Shown here piece by piece: positions 55,900 through 64,000 of a stretch of 64,000 nt of DNA; the stretch's first letter is position 1; every line of letters begins with the position of its first letter. The DNA is from Prochlorococcus sp. AG-347-M18 (GTDB lineage Bacteria > Cyanobacteriota > Cyanobacteriia > PCC-6307 > Cyanobiaceae): positions 1 to 64,000 of the forward strand of contig QCCT01000004.1 of NCBI GenBank assembly GCA_003281165.1, given 5' to 3'. The notes beneath the pieces were generated by a model. That model ran no database searches, was not told the origin of the DNA, and worked only from the letters and a program-made list of their open reading frames with translations. The translations under genes were made by a program, and so were the position numbers.

Positions 55900-58800
55900 T
55901 TAATCTTCCTCATATTCAGAGGTTCCTAGTGATTCGTAGGTCGGCCTAGATGGAGTATTCCTTCTCGGATTGATATCTTGCATTAAATCTACTTCTTTCC
56001 CTTCATCTGTATAAACCCCAATATCTAGACCTAAAGATTGTAATTCTCTCATTAGAACTTTAAATGATTCAGGAGTACCGGGCCTAGGGATTGGTTTACC
56101 CTTAACAATTGCATTAAGAGCTTCATTTCTTCCTTGCATATCATCAGATTTAACTGTTAATAATTCTTGAAGAGTGTATGCTGCTCCATAAGCTTCAAGA
56201 GCCCAAACTTCCATTTCTCCAAGCCTTTGTCCACCTTGCTGAGCTTTACCTCCCAATGGTTGTTGAGTAACCAAAGAGTAAGGACCGGTTGACCTGGCAT
56301 GAATTTTGTCATCCACTAAGTGTACTAACTTAAGGAAATGAGAATATCCAACCGCCACTGGCTGATCAAAAGGTTCCCCAGTTCTACCATCCTTTAGTAA
56401 TAATTTTCCAGGATCATCAGGATTATAAACCCATGCTTTACCCGGCTGTTTTGAGGCTTCCTCTAAAAATGCTTGAACAGTTTGATGCGATTTTTCAGCC
56501 CCATACATTTCATCAAATGGGACAACTTTTACCCTACAATTTAAGTTGGAGGCTGCCCAACCCATTAATAATTCAAAAACTTGACCTACATTCATCCTAC
56601 TTGGCACTCCTAAAGGATTAAGAACTATATCTACAGGGGTTCCATCTGGTAAATAAGGCATATCTTCTCTTGGCAAAATTCTACTAATAATACCTTTATT
56701 GCCGTGTCTTCCGGCCATTTTATCTCCTACCTGGATTTTTCTTCTCTGAGCCACATAAACTCTAACAACCATATTTGCCCCTGGAGGTAACTCATCTCCT
56801 TGTTCTCTGGTATAGATGCGAACATCCAAAACCCTCCCTTTTTCTGTCTTAGGAACACGAAGGGAATTGTCTCTAACATCTCGAGCCTTTTCTCCGAAAA
56901 TAGCTCTTAACAGTTTTTCTTCAGGTGGTTGATCTGATTCCCCTTTTGGGGTAACTTTTCCTACCAAGATATCTCCACTCTCGACAAAAGCACCAATCCT
57001 GATAATTCCCATTTCATCAAGATTATTTAAGCTTTCTTCTGAAATATTGGGAATCTCTCTTGTAATTTCTTCAGGTCCTAATTTTGTTTGTCTTGCCTCA
57101 ATTTCATATTTTTCGATATGTACCGATGTATATAAATCATCAGTTACCATTCTCTCACTAACAAGAATAGCATCTTCATAGTTGTAGCCCTCCCATGGCA
57201 TATATGCAATTAGGACATTCTGGCCTAGTGCTATTTCCCCTCCTTCACATGCAGATCCATCTGCTAACACTTGGCCAGATATAACTTGATCTCCAATTTT
57301 TACGATAGGTCTTTGATTTAGACAAGTATCTTGGTTTGATCTTTGATATTTTTGAAGATAATGAAAATGTTCATTACCATCTTTGTCCTTAACAACAATC
57401 TCATTAGCGTCTACATAAGATACAGTTCCATTAACTTTTGTTATGGGAACCATCCCAGAATCTCTAGCAACTTGAGATTCTAAACCTGTTCCAACTAAAG
57501 GGCGTTCTGGCCTGAGCAATGGAACAGCTTGGCGTTGCATATTAGATCCCATCAAAGCTCTATTTGCATCATCATGTTCCAAGAAAGGAATGAGTGAAGT
57601 CGCAACTGAAATTACTTGAACTGGGGAAAGTTGAACATAATCAACTTGATGAGGAGGTACTTTTTCAAAATCTTGTCTATATCTTACAGGTATTAGATTT
57701 GCGAGTATATTTCCTTTCTTATCAGTTGCAACATCTCCAGGAGCAACCCTGCACTCATCCTCTAAATCAGCAGAAAGATAAATAGGATTACCCTCTTTAT
57801 TAACTTTTCCATTATTAACTTCCCAAAAAGGAGTTTCAATAAAACCATACTCATTTACTCTTGCATGGGTAGCTAAAGAGTTGATAAGGCCAGCATTAGG
57901 GCCTTCAGGAGTTTCTATGGGACATAATCTTCCATAATGTGAAGGATGTATATCTCGTACAGCAAAGCCTGCTCTTTCTCTTGTTAAACCTCCAGGACCT
58001 AATGCTGAAATTCTCCTTTTGTGTGTTAACTCAGCTAAAGGATTGGTTTGATCCATAAATTGGCTTAACTGACTTGAGCCAAAAAACTCCTTAATAGCGG
58101 CAACCAAAGGTTTTGGATTTACTAGTTGAGCAGGAGTAAGAGAATCAGTTTCGCCAACAGTCATTCTCTCTTTAATGATCCTCTCTAGACGGTTAAGTCC
58201 AACCCTAACTTGATTTTGAAGAAGTTCTCCTACAGATCTAACCCTTCTATTACCTAAGTGGTCAATATCATCCAAACTCACACCACCAATATCTAATTCT
58301 AGGTTTATTAAATAATCAATTGTGGAAAGGACATCTTCATGAGTAAGTGTTCTTAAATCATCTGGCACTGTGAGCCTTAACTTTTTGTTTATTTTATATC
58401 TACCAACTCGCCCTAAATCGTATCTTTTGGGATCAAAAAATCTACTGTGTAGTAGCTGCTGTCCACCAGATACAGAAGGTGGTTCACCAGGACGTAGCTT
58501 CTTATAAAACTCAGGATGCCTAAGTTTATCGATCACATCATTATCAGTAAGACCCATCGCTCTCATAAGAACATGAGCATTAATTTTTCTAGTTTTATCT
58601 ACCCTTACATAGAGTAAATTATTTTTGTCAGTCTCAAATTTTAACCATGCACCTCTGTTAGGAATAACACTTGCGTTATATGTTCTTCGACCATTTTTAT
58701 CCAGCTCATCTTTGAAATATACCCCAGGACTCCGAACAATTTGATTAACAATTACCCTTTCAGCACCATTAATAATGAAAGTTCCTCTTTCTGTCATTAA

Positions 58801-59124
58801 CGGTAATTCCCCAATAAAAACCTCTTGTTCTTTAATTTCTCCAGTCTCTTTATTAATTAATCGGCAAGTAACATACATTTGTGAAGCAAATGTTGCATCT
58901 CTTCTTTTAGCCTCCTCAACATCATGCCTAGGTCTTTTTAGCCTGTACTCTTCACCAATAAAATGTAATTCTAATTTACCTGTGTAATCAGAAATGGGAG
59001 AAAAGTTTTGTAATTCTTCTATTAAACCCTTTTCCAAAAACCACTTAAAACTTGCTCTTTGTACTTCAACTAAATCTGGTAGATAAGTACTTGTTTTTGC
59101 TACCTGTAAAGCGCTACTGCTCAT
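55900..59124 (-). CDS. rpoB: RNA polymerase subunit beta
   Basis: A 1074-aa catalytic core subunit. The blocks [55 protein letters not shown] (rifampicin region) and [19 protein letters not shown] are intact. It is first of the leftward rpoB-rpoC1-rpoC2 operon. The 235 bases upstream contain AT-rich sequence with a palindrome AAATCGATTT at 59239-59248, and no obvious gene. Confidence 0.98.
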   Translation of the reverse strand: MSSSALQVAKTSTYLPDLVEVQRASFKWFLEKGLIEELQNFSPISDYTGKLELHFIGEEYRLKRPRHDVEEAKRRDATFASQMYVTCRLINKETGEIKEQEVFIGELPLMTERGTFIINGAERVIVNQIVRSPGVYFKDELDKNGRRTYNASVIPNRGAWLKFETDKNNLLYVRVDKTRKINAHVLMRAMGLTDNDVIDKLRHPEFYKKLRPGEPPSVSGGQQLLHSRFFDPKRYDLGRVGRYKINKKLRLTVPDDLRTLTHEDVLSTIDYLINLELDIGGVSLDDIDHLGNRRVRSVGELLQNQVRVGLNRLERIIKERMTVGETDSLTPAQLVNPKPLVAAIKEFFGSSQLSQFMDQTNPLAELTHKRRISALGPGGLTRERAGFAVRDIHPSHYGRLCPIETPEGPNAGLINSLATHARVNEYGFIETPFWEVNNGKVNKEGNPIYLSADLEDECRVAPGDVATDKKGNILANLIPVRYRQDFEKVPPHQVDYVQLSPVQVISVATSLIPFLEHDDANRALMGSNMQRQAVPLLRPERPLVGTGLESQVARDSGMVPITKVNGTVSYVDANEIVVKDKDGNEHFHYLQKYQRSNQDTCLNQRPIVKIGDQVISGQVLADGSACEGGEIALGQNVLIAYMPWEGYNYEDAILVSERMVTDDLYTSVHIEKYEIEARQTKLGPEEITREIPNISEESLNNLDEMGIIRIGAFVESGDILVGKVTPKGESDQPPEEKLLRAIFGEKARDVRDNSLRVPKTEKGRVLDVRIYTREQGDELPPGANMVVRVYVAQRRKIQVGDKMAGRHGNKGIISRILPREDMPYLPDGTPVDIVLNPLGVPSRMNVGQVFELLMGWAASNLNCRVKVVPFDEMYGAEKSHQTVQAFLEEASKQPGKAWVYNPDDPGKLLLKDGRTGEPFDQPVAVGYSHFLKLVHLVDDKIHARSTGPYSLVTQQPLGGKAQQGGQRLGEMEVWALEAYGAAYTLQELLTVKSDDMQGRNEALNAIVKGKPIPRPGTPESFKVLMRELQSLGLDIGVYTDEGKEVDLMQDINPRRNTPSRPTYESLGTSEYEED

Positions 59125-59359
59125 CCAAGAAAACCTGCGATTATGTGAGATTTACTATTTACTTTTAATCTACTCAAAAATTAGTTTTTAACTTTTTTTT
59201 AATTTCAAATCAATCATTAAATCTCGATTTCAACAAAAAAATCGATTTAATAAGATAACAATAAGATTCAACTCAATGGTTAAAAATCAATGCATAAAAA
59301 AGTTAAAACAAAAAAATCAAGAAAATTGCCAGTAATTTTTTATTTTAGCAGCTGTTGTG
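59125..59359. promoter_or_regulatory. rpoB upstream region
   Basis: 235 bases between tatD and rpoB, both read leftwards. Very AT-rich. It holds AAATCTCGATTT and, ten bases on, the ten-base palindrome AAATCGATTT (59239-59248), which could pair to form a hairpin in the rpoB leader. I see no tRNA, terminator with U-run in the leftward direction, or small gene, and cannot place the promoter. Confidence 0.35.
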
Positions 59360-60154
59360 TCAACTTATCAAGTTAAATTTAAACAAATCTTCAGCATTCT
59401 TTGATGACTGTTTAGCGATAGTAAGTAAATCCGTAGATCTTAAATCTGCCATAAAATTGGCAACATTTTCAACAAATGCAGGCTCATTTCTTTTACCCCT
59501 GTGGGGAACAGGAGCTAGAAAGGGTGAATCTGTCTCAATTAAGTATTTATCATTTGGAACTATTTTGGCACACTCATGAATTGCATATGCTTTTGGGAAA
59601 GTTACTATTCCACTAAAACTTATATAAAAACCAAGATCCAAGAACTGCTTCATTTCTTTTGAGGTTCCAGTCCAGCAATGAAGTACACCTTTAGGACATT
59701 TCCCTATTTTTGATAGCTCATTACATATCTCGATCATTTCATTTGCTGCATCTCTACAATGAATAATTACAGGTAATTCAAGTTCAAAAGCTAATTCCAT
59801 TTGAGGAATTAAAGCATCAATTTGTTGAGTTTTATTTTCATTTTTAAAAAAATCTAGACCTAATTCACCAATGGCAACAACTCTTTTATCTTCTCGAGCT
59901 GATTTTTTTAAAATAGATTTCGAACTTAGTTCCCATTTTTTTGCTTCAAGAGGGTGCAAACCAACCGAATAGTAAATTTCATCAAATTCATGCGATATTT
60001 TTTTCAATTTAGGAATCTCTGTTAATTCACAACATGCATGAACCAATTTTTTTACTCCTCTTGAACGTAACCTTAGAACAACATCATCAAGATCGTTCTC
60101 AAAATTTTCAAATATTAAATGACAATGAGAATCTATGAGTTGAATATCGCTCAT
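59360..60154 (-). CDS. tatD: TatD-family metal-dependent hydrolase
   Basis: A 264-aa TIM-barrel hydrolase. Metal ligands His10 and His12 are in DSHCHL, the bridging Glu is in AIGELGLDFF, VIIHCRDAANEM and GVLHCWTGT supply further His, and ETDSPFLAPVPHRGKRNEP is the C-terminal signature. Family members act as nucleases on DNA ends. It lies 17 bases after rpsT on the same strand. Confidence 0.93.
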   Translation of the reverse strand: MSDIQLIDSHCHLIFENFENDLDDVVLRLRSRGVKKLVHACCELTEIPKLKKISHEFDEIYYSVGLHPLEAKKWELSSKSILKKSAREDKRVVAIGELGLDFFKNENKTQQIDALIPQMELAFELELPVIIHCRDAANEMIEICNELSKIGKCPKGVLHCWTGTSKEMKQFLDLGFYISFSGIVTFPKAYAIHECAKIVPNDKYLIETDSPFLAPVPHRGKRNEPAFVENVANFMADLRSTDLLTIAKQSSKNAEDLFKFNLIS

Positions 60155-60171
60155 AATTTTGAACGGGCTTT

Positions 60172-60465
60172 TTACTTCGTAGTAAATGTAGTTTTTACAA
60201 AATTGTTAATTTTTGATTTTCTGTTGGCTCCTGTATTCTTGTGAAGAACACTTTTTTTAACCGCTTTATCAATTAAACTAAAAGCTTTATTAAGACTTGT
60301 TTTCACTAAATTTTTATTTTCCTCATTAGGGTCTTTTTTATATTTTTCGCAATTCTCTAAAGTTTTTTTAGTCAACGTTCTTACTGTGGATTTATATGAC
60401 TTATTGATTAAACGATTTCTTTCCGCAATTTGTATTCTCTTTTTTGCTGATTTGTTATTGGCCAC
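60172..60465 (-). CDS. rpsT: 30S ribosomal protein S20
   Basis: A 97-aa, very basic helical protein: MANNKSAKKRIQIAERNRL, KSYKSTVRTLTKKTLENC and KKSVLHKNTGANRKSKINNF match S20. It binds 16S rRNA. It heads the leftward rpsT-tatD-rpoB-rpoC1-rpoC2 run and is divergent from hisD across 119 AT-rich bases, with a TATATAATTTATAT stretch near 60525 that could serve as a -10 for either side. Confidence 0.96.
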   Translation of the reverse strand: MANNKSAKKRIQIAERNRLINKSYKSTVRTLTKKTLENCEKYKKDPNEENKNLVKTSLNKAFSLIDKAVKKSVLHKNTGANRKSKINNFVKTTFTTK

Positions 60466-60584
60466 AGAGGGTATAGAAATATAAGATTTTTATCATAACA
60501 AATAAAATGACTACTAATCAATCATATATAATTTATATAAGGCATTAAATTGGATTTAAGACCTTTCAATTTGAAATTTAGAAT

Positions 60585-61871
60585 ATGAAAATTATAAAGA
60601 ATAAAAAAGATGCAGTTCAAGAATTAAAAAGGATTTCTACTCGAACTAATTCGGAAAATAATAGCGAGATAAGTGCAATTGTCGAAAATATTCTTCAAGA
60701 GGTGAAAAATTATGGAGATATTGCAATTGAAAAATACACCAAAAAATTTGATGGTTTCAATCCTAACCCTATGCATGTTGATTCAGATCAGTTAAAGGAT
60801 GCATGGAATGAAATTGATGACAATTTAAAGCGCTCACTTGAGGTGGCCCATAAAAGAATCAAAAGATTCCATGAAAAAGAAATACCACCATCTTTTACTA
60901 TTAGAGGTGAACATGGTGATACAGTCCAAAGAAAATGGAGACCTGTTAAAAATGCAGGTATCTATATTCCTGGTGGTAGAGCTGCTTATCCAAGTACTGT
61001 TTTAATGAATGCAGTACCTGCAAAAGTGGCAGGAGTAGCAGAAATTGTAATGGTATCTCCTGGAAATAAAGAAGGTAAGATAAATAAAACTGTTTTAGCA
61101 GCAGCTCACTTATCAGGGATCAATAAAGTTTTTAGAATTGGAGGAGCTCAAGCAATTGGTGCTTTGGCATTTGGCACAAATCAAATCAATAAAGTTGATG
61201 TTATTACAGGTCCAGGGAATATATATGTGACTACCGCAAAAAAGTTAATCTATGGCTCCACAGGAATTGATTCTTTAGCTGGACCAAGTGAAATATTAAT
61301 CATTGCTGATGAAACAGCTCAAAGCAGCCACATAGCATCTGATCTGCTAGCGCAGGCAGAACATGATCCTCTGGCCTCATCAATACTTCTGACTACGTCA
61401 AAAAACCAAGCAAAAGAAGTTTTAGATGAACTTTATAAAAAAATAGATGATCATCCAAGAAAAGAAATTTGCATGCAATCAATAAAAAATTGGGGATTAA
61501 TTGTTATTTGCGATAATTATGAATCCTGTATCGAACTAAGTAATAACTTTGCTCCAGAACATTTGGAAATTTTAGCTTTAAATTCAAATAGGATCCTTGA
61601 AGGTATAGAGAATGCAGGAGCAATTTTTTTAGGCAAATGGACTCCTGAAGCTGTGGGAGATTATCTGGCTGGGCCTAATCATACATTACCAACATCAGGA
61701 AATTCTAGATTTAGCGGTTCTTTAGGAGTTGAAACTTTTATGAAAAATACTTCAATAATTGAATTTAATGAAGAAAGTTTAAAAATTAACTCTCTTGATA
61801 TTATTAATCTTGCCAAAAGTGAGGGATTACATAGTCACGCTAATTCAGTACAAATAAGATTTGAAGATTAG
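60585..61871 (+). CDS. hisD: Histidinol dehydrogenase
   Basis: A 428-aa enzyme that oxidises histidinol to histidine in two NAD-dependent steps. [49 protein letters not shown] and FAPEHLEI are conserved blocks, with the zinc ligands in LAQAEHDP and the C-terminal [11 protein letters not shown] region. The stop overlaps the stop of convergent rpiA by 4 bases (TTAG). Confidence 0.97.
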   Translation: MKIIKNKKDAVQELKRISTRTNSENNSEISAIVENILQEVKNYGDIAIEKYTKKFDGFNPNPMHVDSDQLKDAWNEIDDNLKRSLEVAHKRIKRFHEKEIPPSFTIRGEHGDTVQRKWRPVKNAGIYIPGGRAAYPSTVLMNAVPAKVAGVAEIVMVSPGNKEGKINKTVLAAAHLSGINKVFRIGGAQAIGALAFGTNQINKVDVITGPGNIYVTTAKKLIYGSTGIDSLAGPSEILIIADETAQSSHIASDLLAQAEHDPLASSILLTTSKNQAKEVLDELYKKIDDHPRKEICMQSIKNWGLIVICDNYESCIELSNNFAPEHLEILALNSNRILEGIENAGAIFLGKWTPEAVGDYLAGPNHTLPTSGNSRFSGSLGVETFMKNTSIIEFNEESLKINSLDIINLAKSEGLHSHANSVQIRFED

Positions 61872-62581
61872 CCAACTTTTAGAGGAGAATAAACTATCGG
61901 GGAACTGTTTTCAATTTTACCAACCAATACTTTGTCAGTAAGATCAACGAAGAGTCCATTTTCTAATACCCCTGGAATATTATTAATACTCATTTCAATG
62001 TCTTTTGGATTCTTAATACCATCCTTAAACAATACATCTAGAACTAGGTTTCCTTGGTCAGTAACAACAGGGCCAGCTTTTTTTTTCGCCATTCTTAAAG
62101 TAGAAATACCATTCATTTCTGAAATAACTTCCTGAACTTGTTTCCAAGCATTTGGAAGAACCTCTACAGGTAATGGAAAAGATTGATTTAAGTTTTGTAC
62201 GAGTTTAGTTTCGTCAACAACAATCAATAATCTATTAGATTTATGTGCCACTAATTTTTCTCTAACATGGCATGCTCCTCCTCCTTTAATTAGTTGAAAT
62301 CCAGGATCAACTTCATCTGCTCCATCAATAGCTAAATCAATTTGAGAAACAGAAGCTAAATCAATAAGGGGGATATCCAGTTCGAGCGCTAAAACTTCTG
62401 ATTGAAAGGAAGTTGCAACACCTCTTATATTTTTCAGTTTTCCAGAACGAATTACATCAGCTAGGCTTTTTATCATAAGCGCAGCTGTAGATCCAGATCC
62501 TAATCCGATAATCATGTCACTCTTTACTTCCTTAATTGCCGCTTCAGCAACAATTTGCTTCATTTGAGTCTGTGAATCCAA
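61868..62581 (-). CDS. rpiA: Ribose-5-phosphate isomerase A
   Basis: A 237-aa isomerase of the Calvin and pentose phosphate cycles. [38 protein letters not shown] and [15 protein letters not shown] are family blocks, with the catalytic Glu and Lys in the second block. It is separated from the HtrA gene upstream by 46 bases on the same strand. Confidence 0.97.
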   Translation of the reverse strand: MDSQTQMKQIVAEAAIKEVKSDMIIGLGSGSTAALMIKSLADVIRSGKLKNIRGVATSFQSEVLALELDIPLIDLASVSQIDLAIDGADEVDPGFQLIKGGGACHVREKLVAHKSNRLLIVVDETKLVQNLNQSFPLPVEVLPNAWKQVQEVISEMNGISTLRMAKKKAGPVVTDQGNLVLDVLFKDGIKNPKDIEMSINNIPGVLENGLFVDLTDKVLVGKIENSSPIVYSPLKVG

Positions 62582-62627
62582 AATCTCTTTTTATATGTTT
62601 ATAGATTATTAAATTTCAATGGGTGAT

Positions 62628-63857
<1,230 letters not shown>

Positions 63858-63876
63858 TTATAGAAAAAACTTTTTT

Positions 63877-64000
63877 ATGTGTGAAAATCAATTTGAATCA
63901 GAATTAATAAATAAATTTGAACAAGGAAAAAAAAAATAGCCTTGAAGGGCTATTAGGAAAAGTTGCCAATGCATTGGGTTTTGAAATCCACAGTTTAATT
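63877..64000 (+). CDS. Frameshifted ORF at a ten-A run, cut by window end
   Basis: An ATG at 63877 opens a 20-codon frame (MCENQFESELINKFEQGKKK) that ends at TAG 63937-63939, directly after ten A residues (63927-63936). With nine A residues the frame continues to the end of the window as NSLEGLLGKVANALGFEIHS and two further residues. The joined product looks like a normal soluble helical protein. Either the A-run causes transcriptional slippage, or the base is a sequencing error, or the gene is broken. I do not recognise the family. It is divergent from the HtrA gene. Confidence 0.55.

Noticed and set aside
59239..59248. Palindrome AAATCGATTT as an rpoB operator
   Set aside because: Short AT-rich palindromes are frequent in this DNA; no second evidence for a binding site.
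63917..64000. TTG start for the right-hand frame instead of a frameshift
   Set aside because: A TTG exists in that frame shortly before the A-run, but without a ribosome-binding-like sequence, and it would ignore the well-formed ATG frame that joins at the A-run.

Overview
The window is strongly AT-rich, densely packed chromosomal DNA from a marine picocyanobacterium, most likely a high-light-type Prochlorococcus. The evidence is a split RNA polymerase beta-prime (rpoC1 + rpoC2), a cyanobacterial ATP synthase set with both b and b' subunits, a high-light-inducible (Hli) protein gene, the plastid-type genes ycf35 and ycf65/PSRP-3, a PII protein with Ser49, cyanobacterial DUF families (1818, 2811, 2997, 3143, 3326), a bioK-type biotin operon and very short intergenic spaces. 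The strain is not assigned.

Layout. 1-3393: the 3' part of a Nit1-type cluster (nitrilase tail, radical SAM, GNAT, AIR-synthase-like, MSMEG_0570-like), then a small unknown ORF. 3610-9473: EVE protein, DUF2811, DUF1818 + rpoZ, an Hsp70-like protein, pyrR, gpmI, secG. 9546-13672: groS-groL divergent from atpD-atpC. 13676-15797: PSRP-3, a 52-aa protein and an aminopeptidase P. 15871-20372: a tightly coupled CNNM-type membrane protein, GTPase, nadD and nadE. 20369-27716: DUF3326, a 63-aa protein and a ferredoxin, downstream of the large ATP synthase operon read leftwards (atpI-B-E-F'-F-H-A-G). 27985-33264: ftsW, ccdA-ccsB, queF, a small protein + glnB, tlyA. 33547-39013: purB, fumC and a Ski2-like helicase. 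39153-43720: overlapping bioF-bioK-bioC-bioD-bioA. 43729-48474: DUF3143/DnaJ pair, rsmG, a redox-flavoured group (aldo/keto reductase, 4Fe-4S ferredoxin, Ycf35, DUF2997), a HEAT-repeat protein and a 41-aa membrane protein. 48544-60465: rpsT, tatD, rpoB-rpoC1-rpoC2, hli, rlmN, read leftwards. 60585-64000: hisD, rpiA, a Deg/HtrA protease and a frameshifted ORF cut by the window end.

Most of the window is core housekeeping: energy conservation, transcription, chaperones, NAD and biotin synthesis, purine and pyrimidine control, nitrogen sensing and RNA modification. I saw no tRNA, rRNA, CRISPR array, insertion sequence, integrase or phage gene. Convergent genes nearly always abut or share their stop codons.

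The less explained parts are the Nit1-type cluster with its atypical radical SAM enzyme, the ferredoxin/Ycf35/DUF2997/aldo-keto reductase group, several very small conserved-looking proteins, paired DnaA-box-like sequences at 4524-4586, structured leaders around the ATP synthase operons, and a coding frame broken at a ten-A run near the right end.
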